DNA of 64,000 bases, from contig NW_026970808.1 of the NCBI RefSeq assembly GCF_963678635.1, positions 1 through 64,000 of the forward strand, written 5' to 3'. Source of the DNA: Symsagittifera roscoffensis (lineage: Eukaryota; Xenacoelomorpha; Acoela; Convolutidae). This document shows, piece by piece, positions 1-12,263 of this stretch (the first letter of the stretch is position 1; the number at the start of each line of letters is the position of its first letter). The notes under the pieces were generated by a model. It made no database searches. It was not told the DNA's origin and saw nothing but the letters and a program-made list of their open reading frames with translations. The translations under genes were made by a program, and so were the position numbers.

Positions 1-19
1 CTTTTTATTAATACTGCGC

Positions 20-115
20 ATCACTTTTCAGCCGGGTGACCCTAAAAACAAAACTTTTTTTATAAAAGGCGCTATAAACTAATTTAGAGTGTCAGCGCGT
101 GTCAAAAATCCAAAC
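20..115 (+). repeat. family B (hAT-type MITE) internal fragment
   Basis: This stretch resembles the segment at about 740-835 of the next copy: both have a 'gctgagtgacc / gccgggtgacc' core, a T-run, 'ataaaggcgct' and 'actaa-ttt-gag-g--agcgcg'. Neither transposon end is present, so it is a decayed fragment. Confidence 0.5.
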
Positions 116-674
116 TTGTTGTTGAAAACTTCTAATCAAAGCTTCTTTCTGAAAATGACATTTTTAATCCGTTTTCCCAACGCTTCCCAGCTAAGTGAGA
201 AATACTTCAGATACATGAAAAAAATTGCTAATTTGAAAAATTGTTCTAGTACGGTTGTTCAAATTTAGTTTTTATAAGAGTTATTTAAAATTTTAACTCT
301 AGTTAATTAAAATATTCAAAGACTTATGGCTCTAAAAATAAATAGAGTAACAAAGACACTTTTTAGTCAAAGTATTTTTTTCTTGAAATTCTCAGGAGCT
401 TTTTCTTACAAATTAGGTTTTTTCCACAAATCAAGAGGTAAAATTAGGCCTGAAAACAGACAATTTACGACAATAAAACAAATAAAGTCCACTAAAACAA
501 GTCAATTTTTGCAGCCGATAGGTTAAGTATGACAAATTATATCCTGATTTATTTTTCCGCACACTTTACTGTTTTTTTTCCCAAAATTAGATTTTTCTTG
601 CATATGTTTCTGATTGAATTTCACTTTCAACTGAAATTATACCTGTCGTTCATAATGAGGAATTATCGTGTAGG

Positions 675-1047
675 CAGTAGCAGATTTAAGGGGGGGGGGG
701 CGTTTTAGTGATTCAACATCTTGATGACCGGCTGAGATTCAACGTCTCGCCTTTTTCGGCTGAGTGACCATAATTTTTTTATAAAGGCGCTTTTGACGCC
801 AATATACACTAACTTTGAGGGGGAGCGCGCGCCAAAAAACGCATTTTTTTGGTCAAAATTTTCTTTAAAAAAAGTGCTGAAAAAGGCTTTTAGGTCTGCT
901 TTTTCAAAAATTTGGTTGCAGGTGATGAAAATTTGGTCAAAATAAATTTGCGAGTGCTGAGCCAAACAGCTCAGTCGACTAAATTTTTAAAAATTTTCAT
1001 TGAAAATCCGCAAATTCCTTCTCAATAAAACCCTAGATACGCCCTTC
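675..1047 (+). repeat. family B (hAT-type MITE), diverged near-full copy
   Basis: It starts with a degenerate left end (CAGTAGCAGATTTAAGG, then a G-run) and ends with CCTAGATACGCCC, close to the family end CCTAGATCCGCCCCTG. Between them is the shared core 'cgccaatatacactaa-ttgaggg-gagcgcgcgcc'. The short open frames here are shadows of this non-coding repeat. No clear target duplication survives. Confidence 0.6.
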
Positions 1048-2773
1048 CCTTTGTCTTCTTTTGTTCTTTTGATCCGACAAAATTTTAACATGTTTAAAGA
1101 CTTGTCTCTGGAATCCAGGAACATACAGACGCAAAAATGTGCTCCTATCCAGTGCACAGTTTGGCCTCGTAATGTATGTATTTTTTTCTGGCAATGATTA
1201 CTTTTGTCAAAACAATAGCTTTTGTTTGCACATCAGTCGGCTAATTGTGTCGGAAAAAAATAATTGAATTCAAATTTTTTTAATTATGGGCGAATAGTGC
1301 TTTTTTCAAATATAGTCTTAGTAAGATTACAAGTTTAAAGTGATTGATTATTTTTTTTGTTCATGCACAGTAATATAAGTCTGAATTAATTAATTGGTCT
1401 GATAAACTCAAGAAGGAAGTCGGGTTCGTCCACCCATTGAATTTAATGTTTAAACTTAGTGGAGGAAACAGTAGAATAAGAGCCGAAAGTCGAGGCTGTG
1501 GAACAATAACAACTTTTTACTTAATCTTTTCAGATAGCGTAAAAAAATGTTCATTGAAATTTAAGGAGATTACAATTTGAGCCAGGAAGGATGCAGACTG
1601 CCGCCAAATAATAATCAAAACCCAAGAAGCACAGGAACTAGTTCATTTTGGTTCTCTTTAAAGCGATATCATGAAAAATAAACATGAAAATTTGATTTTA
1701 TTGTAAGCTCTGGGCACAAATTTTTTTGATCTATAAAATTTCATTCACAAACAAATTCGATCCTCCAAAATGGTCTGAGAAAAAAACCAAAAAAGTTGAT
1801 TCTTTTTTTGTGAGTCGGAACAATCAACTGTTCGTGTACTATGTAGAAATATATGAGAGTTCAATTTTTCAAACCTACTTGTTTTTTTAGGACGCAATAT
1901 ATGTTCTTTTTTCTCCCCCCCCCCTGCGAAATTTTACAAGTAGTTTTCTGTTGACTTATTAGGCATGCTATTAATTAGGTCATGACTAAGCATACTTGGT
2001 TTTCACACTTAACTTTGTAAAACCCCCTGTTAATCATATAAATTGATACCTGAGCGAGGTCGGAGGAAAAGAAAAAAGCCTAAATTTCACATAAAGAGAG
2101 CAAGAGTTCAAGTAAATTTTTAGGAGCTGAAATTGAATAAAACATCACCAGGTACATACATGAGAGAATTATCAGGGTTAACTCGTGCAACTCCTAATTT
2201 ATTCTAAAAAGCTTGTTAGTTTCTGTGGGTTTTGTAACCACAGTCCTTAGTTGGATTCTGAAAAAAAAAACGGATTTTGGGATCATCAACAAAAGGTTAT
2301 TAGTTCTTCGATGAATCAGCCTCAATTCAGAGCCCTTCCTTCTTAACAGCTTAAAGATTAAAAGCGTTTTAGAATCTAAACGGAAATGTTTTGCTCCATT
2401 CAGTTTGCCAACTCTTCCCCTCTCCTTGAGCTCATTAGTTTCAGCAAGTTGGGGGAGTTTCAGCTGAATTTGTGTTTGAACAATGTGGCACACTTGAGCT
2501 TATTCGCAAATCGAAAATTCGACTTTTTTGCGCAGATTTTGTTTTGCGCGGTTTTACGGGTTACAGAAAAAAAGATTCACCTGATTTTTCCATGTAGCTC
2601 AAAATGCATTCAGTAAATATTATTAAAGAAAAAGATGACAGGTGACAATGATACTATTTTTGCCAACCACCCAGATAACATTCTTTAATAGAGATTTAAA
2701 TCAATTATGAATCACATTTTCACGAAAAAGCCTCACAAAATTAATTCCATTCATATTCGATAAGTGTTTCATC
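1048..2773. other. AT-rich stretch without recognisable gene
   Basis: Short open frames only, including a 99-codon minus frame at 2194-2493 that resembles no family I know. Homopolymers of C at 1915-1924 and A at 2260-2270. Nothing else was seen. Confidence 0.5.
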
Positions 2774-2823
2774 AAGTGCACATCATAAGTGCACATCATA
2801 AGTGCACATCATAAGTGCACATC
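2774..2823. repeat. 13-bp tandem repeat, about 4 copies
   Basis: The unit AAGTGCACATCAT is repeated three times exactly, followed by a fourth copy lacking its last base. Each unit contains the palindrome GTGCAC. Confidence 0.9.
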
Positions 2824-2928
2824 AAGTCTTTCACCATTAAAACGTCAATCACTTCAGATACACAATCTTATTCATTAAATGTTGTTCTCCCGAAAACTCA
2901 GACTGTGTCTGAGATCAGTACAAGTTAT

Positions 2929-3260
2929 TGTTCGAACTTTTGAAGAAAATTACGGAATAGGTATGCTGGGTGTCTGTTTTTCTTCAGACAAACTTTGATT
3001 TTTTACTAACAATTTTACAATTTTTGACGTGAGTTATTTAGAAAGCCAGAAAATTATTGATTTTGTCACCAGAAACCTATTGATGTTCCAAACTCATATT
3101 TGAAAACTTATTTTAACTGCAATCAATTTTTCAAAAAATTTCTGAAACCTTGAAAATAAGTTCTCCAGTTGGCGAAGTTCGTGTAATTAACGTGCGATAA
3201 ACTTTGTGGCAATAACGCTTGAACGGCTATTGAAATCCGGCTCAGAACCCATTCCATAAT
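2929..3260 (+). repeat. family A repeat, strongly diverged, 5' part
   Basis: It begins 'attgttcgaacttttgaag' and continues with 'acggaatag', 'cttcagacaaa' and 'taattaacgtgcgataaa', in the same order as in complete family A copies. A possible matching tail 'gcagtcggaatattcaggg' lies at about 3826. Confidence 0.5.
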
Positions 3261-4269
3261 GAACTAACAAAAAAATTTTTTGGTCGTCATTAATGCTATT
3301 TGAAACATTATAACTTTGTAGTAAAAATTTTGTACTGAAAAAGAACATTTACTCTTCACAAGAAAAATCAATTTGCTTGCTTTTTTGTTACCACATTTTA
3401 CTTAGTGCCTGAAGTCTAAAGTGTTTCTTGCAATAAAGGAGTCAAAACAATCTTGTAATCCCAAAAAGGAAAATTGATTTTAAATTTATAACTCTGGTTG
3501 GTTTTCATGAACAATCTCTCTTGAAATCATCTGTAGGGTTCGGACATTAGGTTCTAAAATAACTGCGCTCAGAAGTTTTTCCTTTTTGATGTGAGGCAGG
3601 CTATTAGGTCTAGACAATTGATTATTTAAAGCAAAATACCCAACTTTGTACCTTAGTGCATGAGGGAAGGTTTTTAAATCAAATTTAAATCAAAAGGTTT
3701 TTAAATCAAATTTTAAATCAAAAAACAGTTTTTAAGGGAAACAGTTCAAAGGGAAAATTTTTAAAATAAATTTTCTCTAACTGATTTCATTTTCTACAAT
3801 CAAAATTGTTCACTGTACATTAAAATGCAGTCGGAATATTCAGGGTTTTGTCTTCATTATCTTAACTGTTATCGATCGAAAAAAACGTAAATTGAAATGA
3901 GCAGTCTTGTCTATTTGAGGTTTACTGAGCTTTCACTTTCAGAAATTTGTGTTTGTTTCAATTTAACAACAGTAAAACTCATTCGAGTGCCAATTTTAGG
4001 GATTTAAAATATTTTTATCCCCATTCGATATTCAACATAAACTCACCTCAGCTCAAAAAAGTACCAAAAATTTTAAAATTGATTTTCAACCTAAAACTGG
4101 ACCGTCTGTCGTTTCAATTTCAGTAGCAAACATAATCTGGCAGCAAGAAAAGATTAGAGCTTAAAACAGTGAAAAGGGAGATTCAACGCTTCAACAAAAA
4201 TGAACTCAAAAAGTTCAACAAAAACAAATTTTGAAAAAAGGACTTTTTTGAAACCTTGTATTTAGACAT
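3261..4269. other. AT-rich stretch without gene
   Basis: No coding signal. A direct repeat of 'aaggtttttaaatcaaattt' lies near 3668-3720 and a family A tail fragment at about 3826-3850. Confidence 0.5.
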
Positions 4270-4714
4270 CATGTTTTTTTACAACCTTGTTTTTTTACAT
4301 CATTCGAAAACTATTGCTGTGATAAGCTTAAATTTGAAAAAATATTTTACCTGTGATTATTTTTTGTAAAGATATGGGGGTTCAAACCTTGCCATTTTGG
4401 CTAATTTGGGACAATTAACGCGCAATATATTTCGCGCTATTAAGGCGTAAGCGAGATTTAATCCGTCTTAGAATTGTTCAAAATTAGTTAAAGGAAGCTT
4501 ATATGCCACAATTGATGTTTAATAGGAGCAAAACTTATCACTTTGTACATAATATGGCGTGTGGGGGTTATTTTCAAAAAAAATCTCAAATTTTTTCAAA
4601 TAAAATTTGAATTTTATTTTAATACATTCAAATTTGTCATGTTATTACTGCTCCATAGAGCTTAAAAAGCAGTCGGAACATTCAATGCTTCGCCCTGATA
4701 CGAGCAGTCTGGTT
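4270..4714 (+). repeat. family A repeat, 5'-truncated
   Basis: The copy contains the core 'ggacaattaacgcgcaatatatttcgcgct', the 'atggcgtgtggggg' block and the terminal block 'gcagtcggaaca...cttcgccctgatacgagcagtc'. The first 100 bp or so of the family are missing. Confidence 0.75.
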
Positions 4715-4856
4715 TCTTTCAATAGGTTTTTAAAAAGTTTCAAGGTGCTAAAAGCACTTAAAAATTTGTATTGATGAAATCAACACGCAAATCAAGTGTA
4801 TAAGGCTGTTCGATTCGAATCGATTTTTCTAACCAACATTTTAGTTATAAAATTAT

Positions 4857-5380
4857 TGTTCCGACTTTCGTTACAAAAATAACGGAATATTTGTGCTCGG
4901 GTGGGTTTTATTTTCTTCAGACAAATTTCGACTTTTTAACTAGCCATTTTTTAACGTAATTTTTTATATCATTCAAAAGGTATTGTTGTGCTGAGCTGAC
5001 ATTTGAAAAGATATTTTACCTGTGAACAATTTTTGGTAAAGTTATGGGGGGTTTAAACTTAACGCGCGATACATTATGGGGGCTTAAACTTTATTAACGC
5101 TCGATACATTTTGCGCTATTAACGCGTAAGGGGAGATTAAATCCGTCTCGGAAATCGTTCCAAATTGGTTGAACAAAGCTTATTTGCCATAACTGATCTG
5201 TTACTTGGAGTGAAATCTATCACTTTGTTTTTTATATGGCGTGTGGGGGATGGTTTCATAAAAAATCTCAAGTTAAAAAAAATCATTTTTTATTACAAAT
5301 AATTTTTTCATGTGATTGTAGCTCCATAGACCTCAAAAGACAGTCAGAGCAGCATTCAGGGCTTCACCCTGATACGAGCA
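4857..5380 (+). repeat. family A repeat, near full length
   Basis: It starts TTGTTCCGACTTTCG, has the 'tttgtgctcggg' and 'cttcagacaaatttcgac' blocks, and ends 'cttcaccctgatacgagca'. The middle holds a small internal duplication around the 'taacgc-cgataca' motif at about 5059-5120. The open frame 5236-5484 is part of this repeat and is not a gene. Confidence 0.8.
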
Positions 5381-6596
5381 AAAAAATATTTCGCTTCAAC
5401 TACTACGGCCTGATCATTCTGAGCTCTTTGCGAAGCTACAGGTTATTTTTTTTAAAAAAAACTTCCTGGAAAAGTATAATTTAATGAAATTTTAGAATTT
5501 AGATGCAGTTAATGCTTATTTTTTTATCCGGCAATTACAACGCGCGTTTTTTCAATTTTTCCGTCTTGTCTAAAAATCTTGCTAGAACTGATATTTCTAA
5601 CGAATAACTTGCCGGCGATTTAATGCGACTCAAAAATTTTTTTCAAGCTTAAAGTCTCAAACAGATTACAATTAGTTCAAATTGCCTTTTTACCTTTTGT
5701 TGAAAACTCAAGACTTACTCAAAGAGATGTTAAAAAACCAGCAAAGTTTAACCACGGGAGCTCAACCTGGGATTGAAATAGTCTGGTTGAAACAAAATAG
5801 CTAAAGTAATCTTTAATATGCCTATTTGTTTGTTTTCATTTGTAGTGAAGAGAAACTAATCGTTCAATCTAATTAGATTTTGCGGGCTGCCAGCTAATCA
5901 AGAAAAATAGATTTTTGGTAATTTTTCAAAAGACGGAGTGAAACTTTAAAAAAGAGTTTGAATTTTTTCTGGACCAGAAAGTAGGCTTTATACTCATCAT
6001 CGCAAGCATTAGTTGACAACCTGCCATCTAAAATGCAATTTTTTTTCATCAAGCAAAACCATAATCGGCTTTAAGTTTGCGTCAAAGATTAAATCTACCA
6101 CAATTTTGTCTGCACTCATAGCGCTTGTGAAAAACGACGATACACAATTGTAATCCATCAGAAGACAATTGAAGGGAATTAGACGCAGGCTGACGTCCTG
6201 CTACTCAGAGTGAAAAAGAGCGGGATATTTTGATTAGATTTATTGCAACAAGCTTTATGAAATCCACAGGGGACTGAGTTAGCACGACCAGACATCTGCA
6301 AGATTACAATAAAAATGGAATACCTTCGTTCAATAAACGCGTAAAGGTTAACGTCCAAAACTAGTGTCAAATGATGATCATGTTCTTCTGAACTTAGCTT
6401 TTAAGAAATACGAGATTTTTTAAACTATTTTTCACGAGTTTCTTGAAAATACACTGGCGAAAGCAAGTGCCTTGTATTCGAGAACTAGATTTGTGTCTGT
6501 TAATTTTTTCTACAAACTCTTTTTATTATTGAACCGTTATAACTTCCAGACTATATCCCACTATGCTTAGATGTAAAACTGTTGCCTTAGCAATCT

Positions 6597-6628
6597 AAGG
6601 TCTGGGGTTCGTAACCCGGCCGGACCTT
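6597..6628. repeat. strong hairpin with a Pol III B-box-like core
   Basis: The arms AAGGTCTGG and CCGGACCTT pair with one G-T wobble. An inner GGTT/AACC stem carries GGTTCGTAACC, close to the B-box consensus. A second hairpin, CCTTAG-caat-CTAAGG, lies just upstream at 6585-6600. It resembles the T-arm side of a tRNA or tRNA-derived SINE, but no complete cloverleaf or A-box could be folded, so it is not called a tRNA. Confidence 0.4.
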
Positions 6629-9444
6629 GTTTTTTTTATGTAAGAAATTGATTTTTTTTCCGGGAAAAGTTGATTGTCGGTCGGTTTTTTGTGTGTGTTT
6701 TATGCTTTTTGTCGGCTAAGTTGCCACATCACGGGTTTTACTTGAGCTCTGAGCAATATTCTTTGTAGCTGCAAGTGTTGTTACTTGTTTGTTACTTCTG
6801 TAATCTACAAGCACTGAAATTATACAATTTTTTTTGCATGAAAGCTATATTCGGCTGAAATATATTTGGTTAATCTTTTACTGGTTTTGCTATTTGAAGC
6901 AACAAAATGATTATAACGTATAATTTTTCCGGTTATTTGTGGGGTAAAAATTCAATTTTTAAAAACTTATACGCTCAAAAATTTGCAGCTATGACAACAA
7001 TTATTAAAGGCTATTAAGTCTTTGGCTCAACAAGTGTCTATCCACGTATTGTCAGATTGGTGTCGGTAAATACCAAATGAGTGCTGGTTATTGGTTTTCT
7101 TGTCTAGTTTTTTAATTTTTTTTTTTCATTTATTTATCATTTTCATTTTTTTCTATTTATATTCTCCGGTCTGTGTCTCATTTTCTATTCCCCGGCGTGC
7201 GTTGTATCGCAAATGTTTTAAAGCTCAGGTTTGCCTTGTGCTTCATTTTGAAACTATCTATCTTCTAATTTAGCGGCATAATAAACTCATGTTTTCTACT
7301 CTCGCCCATTAAGTCAATTGAAAAGCGTTTTTTTCATGTCTGAATGTCTGTTTATAGATTTAGAAGTATAAAGAGTGAAAATAGAAATAAAATGAAATTA
7401 AATGCAGATGCGGGCTTGTCTCTGGTGCACATATTTTGTCTAATTTTGTAAAACTCGATGAAGTCTGTAACTCCACTTATAAGCTTTTTAGTACGAAAAT
7501 TTTCTAAACACTAGAATTCACTCTTCGTCTCTTATAAATGTCAAAATTTTTCCTAATTAAACAAAATTGAATGTTCCATTTCCAAATAGTATTTTCACTT
7601 ATTTTTTTTTGAAAAACGACGATATTTCAAAACAATGGTTAAAATTTTATCGTCGTCAATTTTTTGTTACACCTTCACGCTATGTAAAGCAGCAAGTGAT
7701 ATAATTCGCACACAAAAACTTAAAAACTTAATTTTTTTTTTGGATTTTTTGATATATAAGTGCCAAATAAACCTTCCAAAACTAGTTAGTTTTCTTTTTG
7801 ATAAAATTGAGTTTTTTTTCCTAAGTAGCTAAGTTTTATATAAAAGAACGTAACTCGGTTGATTCACTTGCTCGAAACTTAAAAAAACCTAAAAACTTAC
7901 ACCAATTTATCTCGAATTTGGGACAAATTTTTAGAAATTTTTTAAAATCGTTCAAATAACGACTGAAGACTTTAATATAATATATCACTCGACCCACAAC
8001 TATGAACAACTAAAAAAAGAAAAAACCAAAACACAGCCCAATACAGGGTTCTTCCTCATTTTCAAAAGTCGGAACAAAGAGAAACTCAAAAAAATATATA
8101 TTTATGAAGCAAACTTTGTCTCAACGAACATTTTGAGAACAAATTTTCTTCAGTTTTTTCTCATAGAGGCGGAACAATAATATATTCAAAATTTTCATTC
8201 ATGATGTTACAAAATTTGACATTTTTTCATGAAAAAAAATTAGCACCTTATTTCAGATGCAGTTTGATACCATCTTCAATCATTCTCAAAAAATAAACTC
8301 ACTTTTTCAACTCTATGAGAAAAATCCGCAAGATTGGGATATTAAAATTTCGAGAAAAAAAAACTTGATCAATAAATCCAGAGAGTTTCAAGATTCAATT
8401 TTGTTTTATATTTCAAAATTATGTTGTTTCTTGCACTGTAGTTTATGCTTTTGAATAAAAAAACTAAAATATCAAGAGTCTAGATAGCGTTTCATATCCG
8501 TTTTAACCTATTTTATATCCTCTATGGCAAACTGCAGTCAAACGAGCAAGTGAAAACACTCAAAAACTCACAGTCATAGAAAATCTTTAAAGAAGCCAAT
8601 GCTTTTAAATTCTGTGCTAAAATCACTTTAGAAAGATTAAAAAGTAGAAAACAAATTTGTTGACCAGGAAAAAAATAGCTTCGTTGAGAATTTTTTTATG
8701 TTTTAAAAGTTGTCATTAAGAAAATTATTTATAAAAAAAGCAGTAAAAAAATTGGCTATTGTTAAGAAATTGGTGTGGAATTGTTTATTGTGGTCCAATT
8801 TTTGATCCCAGCAGGTTGAATATTGATTGTAGTAACCAAAATTGAAAACATTGTCTCTAAGTTTTTAATTAGGATGACATTTAAAAAATATATACATTAA
8901 TTAATCTAACTATTTTTGACAACGACGCAATCACGAGGCCACTCATGTTGATAAAAATAGCAAAGTCTTCCTAAATTACTCGTTGAGTAAATGCATTTAT
9001 TTATACGCGTAATCAACTTACAACAATATGATCGAAATATAACCTTCATACTTTCAGCCTTGAATAATATTCAGACTCTTCAATGCCATTAAAGGTATCA
9101 AGTTAATCGCAGTTTTGTCCTCAAGCTTCAAGACCATTAGTGGTCCACAGAATGTTTGCGTCCGATTATTTTTGACTTAGATCAGATTCTCTTGGTTGAG
9201 GTTGAATTTTTTTCAAATCATTCTTATTCGCCTAAGCTCAATTATAAAAAAGAAACTTCAGGATAATCGCTTGGCTTCAAATGACTGAAAACTAAGTTAA
9301 AAATTAGACATTAAGATTTTGTTTAGGAAGGGAATTATTCTTGCTGTTTGCAGTTCACATAAAAAAAATTGAAATTTTATCAGTTGCAGTTTGACCCCAC
9401 TTTGAGCAAATTGATCAAGGATAAAAAGAATATGATTATTGCGA

Positions 9445-9592
9445 GTTTGATATGGTCTACTGGTGTCAAGGCTATTTTCCCAAAGACAAATGGCCCTATG
9501 CCAATTTGCCTTATAATAAATTGCCCTGCATTGCAACTTGTTTTATGCCAATTTGCCCCAATATGACTTTTAGTTCTATGCCGTTTTTCCCC
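9445..9592. repeat. degenerate GCCAATTTGCC repeat
   Basis: The block 'atgccaatttgccy' occurs at about 9498 and 9547, with decayed versions between and around them ('aaattgccctg', 'tatgccgtttttcccc'). It looks like an old short-period array. Small open frames on both strands overlap it and are not believed. Confidence 0.45.
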
Positions 9593-10601
9593 ATACTTAA
9601 CACTTTTACTTGATTCTTTGACGCTCATTTTGAAGAACAGCAAGTGCTTATCTAGAATCGACTTGTTTTGAGAAACCAAGAGACTAAAATCAAAAATTTC
9701 AACTTGAGCTTAAGAAACCATTTTTTTGGCAATTATAAGCCAAAATTTAACAATAATCCAAAAAAAATTAAGACGAAAAAAATTCGACGTATGACAGATT
9801 TTCTTAGCGTCTGATAGATGTTCATTTGGCTAGCTAATCTGGTTCTATCCAAACTGAATTGAGTGGAACTCATCGGTACAAATAGCCCGTACTATAAATA
9901 TAGCATTATTTTCTACTTAATATGCCGTGCGCTTGTAACTTTTACCAAAACGACCATTTTCCTCCTTCTTTGGAGCTCTTTATCAATATTTTCTCTAACA
10001 CTTTTTCAGATAGTTTAAAGGTCAGGGGGAACATTTCGAGATTTACCTTGTAACAAGCAGTCTTGTTTGTTGTCGTTCAAAAATGTCGAAACTTTTTTAT
10101 ATCTCTTTTGGATCGAGAGCAAGTTGATTTCTGACCTTAACTCAAAAATTAAATGGGCCTGATTTTGAATTCAGAACTGGCTTTTGTACTTTCCAAAAAT
10201 GGAAGATAATTTTAGCTTGCCTAAGAATAGGTTACGCTTTTTATTTCTATAAAAGACATTAATTAGCAAAACCTCCCACTGGTTAATTTTTCCTGGACTA
10301 TCTATCCGTATTAATAAACAAAAAATAGATTTTGGAAAGACATCAATCATTTCATTTGTAATTTTTTTTAATTATTCAGTTCATGATGAAACAAGTAGTG
10401 TCTCATTGCATACTTTGAACTAAAAATACTAGCACTCTTTTTGTTCGATTCTTGGAAATGTGAAATTAGTGCAACTTCAAATAACAACAAAAAAAACGTT
10501 CGTGAGAATATAAAAAACCAAAGAACTCTAATCTTAGAAACAAATATCGAAATGATCAGGGAAATCTGATTAATCAGGAGCTTAATCAGGGAAAACAAAG
10601 G

Positions 10602-10633
10602 CGTCTTCTCTCTAACGATAATTAGAGAAGACG
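10602..10633. repeat. short inverted repeat (TCTTCTCT hairpin)
   Basis: CGTCTTCTCT and AGAGAAGACG form a perfect 10-bp stem, with a TAA...TTA extension inside it. A related hairpin lies at 21510-21540. Confidence 0.7.
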
Positions 10634-10657
10634 AACGTTTGCAAAATTAGCGATTTT

Positions 10658-11020
10658 TTACGCCCTCACCTCGAGAAAATTTTAGATCCAACCTGGTTTA
10701 AGTGGTTTCTAAAACTGGGTTTGCCTAAGAACAACTACCTTTGGCGCCAATGTATACTAATTTTGAGGGGTGAAAGCGCGCGAAAAAACGCAACTTTTTT
10801 GGTCAAATTTTTGCAAAAATTGCCTAAAAACGCTTTTTATTGGCCTGTTTTTTAAAATTCTTTGCCTGCGGCGCAGAAAATTTGACCAAAAAAAGGGTCT
10901 TTTAGTGTGTTTTGGGAGAGCTCGTAAATTCACTTCGGTCGACCTAAAAAAAGATCGACAAATTTTCGAAAAATGTTTGAAAATCCGCCCCTCCTTGAGA
11001 AAATCGTACATCCGCCCCTG
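10658..11020 (+). repeat. family B (hAT-type MITE), composite or truncated copy
   Basis: A loose right-end block (cgccctcacctcgagaaaa...tagatcc) lies at 10658-10690. A longer copy follows from about 10735, with 'ttggcgccaatgtatactaattttgagggg', 'gcctgcggcgcag', 'gagagctcg', 'gtcgacc' and the intact right end ATCCGCCCCTG at 11020. The overlapping open frames of about 94 codons on both strands belong to this repeat. Confidence 0.65.
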
Positions 11021-11176
11021 GTTCCCAGTAATATTCACTGATAAGAAAGACTAAAACAGTTTTAATAACATTTTCATGGATGATTCCGTGTTATTTCATA
11101 CATCATAGATCAATGAAATAGCTAACTTTTATCGATGAACAATGATAATTAGCTGATGTGCGGATTACATTCTTAC

Positions 11177-11301
11177 CTCGTCTGTGCCCCACAGTGTGAG
11201 GTGGCAGTAGTACTGCTCCCCCGTGGTCTGACACGCCTCAGAGCCCATGATGAAGCCCAGGGTCAGCAGGGCTGTTGTCAACCACAGAAACGCCACAAGA
11301 C
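11177..11301 (-). CDS. class A GPCR, third visible coding exon (TM4 and ECL2)
   Basis: This exon continues the receptor from 21130-21269. Read on the minus strand, the acceptor is TTTAG|GTCTTG and the donor is GACGAG|GTAAGA. It enters in phase 1, completing a Gly codon, and leaves in phase 0. It encodes residues of about 141-182: a hydrophobic TM4 (LVAFLWLTTALLTLGF) whose Trp, about residue 147, fits the conserved W4.50. The loop that follows has Cys at about 164 and 173, one of which would pair with the TM3 cysteine. The Pro usually found near 4.60 is absent. The exon is much richer in G and C than its surroundings. The next exons (TM5-TM7) were not found to the left, so the gene is partial in this window. 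Family membership is well supported; ligand and subfamily are unknown. Confidence 0.85.
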
Positions 11302-12088
11302 CTAAACCAAACGCAAATAAAAACAATTATAACTACGAAATAACTTAGCTGAATTTTTGTCAAATGTTGTTACAAACTCAAAATTCATGGATAAAAAATT
11401 CTTACGTTATTGTTCTCAACTCTTTTTTGACATTAAAATGTCGCTTATATTTTTGCTGATCAAATCTTATTTTGAACATAGTTTTTTGCGTTGTGCTGTA
11501 GTTGCAAAGTATGATGTGACTCTCATTCGCAATTGTTGAAATAGACTTATGAATTATAAATGATGTGGGTTATGATATGGATTATAAGGTTCAAAAAACT
11601 GCGACGAATTGCGAAACTTAAAATATCCTATATGCTTTGAAACTTCAACCGTTAGAGCACAATTGATAGCAAATGTCAATTAATAAACTTAATTAATGGG
11701 CTTCTTCTGAACAATGAACAAACTGCGGGGGCGAAATGGCCTTCAATACGTATATGATACTTGAACAGAGGTCAATTGAGTTTCAAATAAATTTTTTGAA
11801 ATCCGTTCAGGGATTAGAATTTAGACTATAGTGAATTTTTTAGGACTCTATTTTGCAAACGATAGCTCAAAAATGATCGAAACATCAAAATTTTTGTAAA
11901 CTAGCTTACATTTTTAAGCTATAACTAGAATTTGTTATTGTTTTCAAAGACTTCAAATTATAATGGTTGTCATAATGTGTGGAGACACGGCCAGCAACTA
12001 TTTTCCAGGCTTTCACCAGAGAATTCATAGTCTGAGGTAGCGTCGCGGAAGCAGGACAATCTGAACGGCAGAGAACCACACATTATAT

Positions 12089-12263
12089 TAAACAAAAACT
12101 CAAGATTCGAAATCTTCCGTTTAAAATTTTGGGCGATGGAGAATATGGTACCACAATAAGAAAGGTTTCGAACATTAAATAAGCTTATTAATATTGTGGT
12201 TTCTTATTCTTCAAAGGGCAAAATTTAACACGGAAAATGTCGCATCTTGAGTTTTGTTTGATA
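12089..12263. repeat. foldback element with about 42-bp inverted arms
   Basis: The left arm (caaaaactcaagattcg..., then 'cttccgtttaaaattttgggc') matches the reverse complement of the right arm at about 12213-12262 with few mismatches. A second inner inverted pair, 'ccacaataagaaa' and 'tttcttattcttc', extends it. The flanks 'atatta' and 'atataa' could be a worn target duplication. There is no coding content, so it is probably a MITE. Confidence 0.65.

Larger units (their letters stand above)
5381..10601. other. AT-rich non-coding stretch
   Basis: No exon with credible splice sites and no recognisable protein in six frames. If the GPCR transcript continues leftwards from 11177, its remaining exons should lie here or outside the window, but I see no TM5-TM7 signature. 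The hairpin at 6597 and the repeat at 9445 are listed separately. Confidence 0.4.

Noticed and set aside
2194-2493. 99-codon minus frame
   Set aside because: No recognisable motif, no splice context and an overlapping frame on the other strand; consistent with chance in AT-rich DNA.
6541-6630. tRNA gene
   Set aside because: A T-arm-like hairpin is present, but the acceptor partner, D-arm and a proper anticodon arm cannot be paired.
11975-12085. Possible GPCR exon in the second visible intron
   Set aside because: GC-richer and open in a minus frame, but exons on either side join in phase without it, and the encoded residues show no TM helix.
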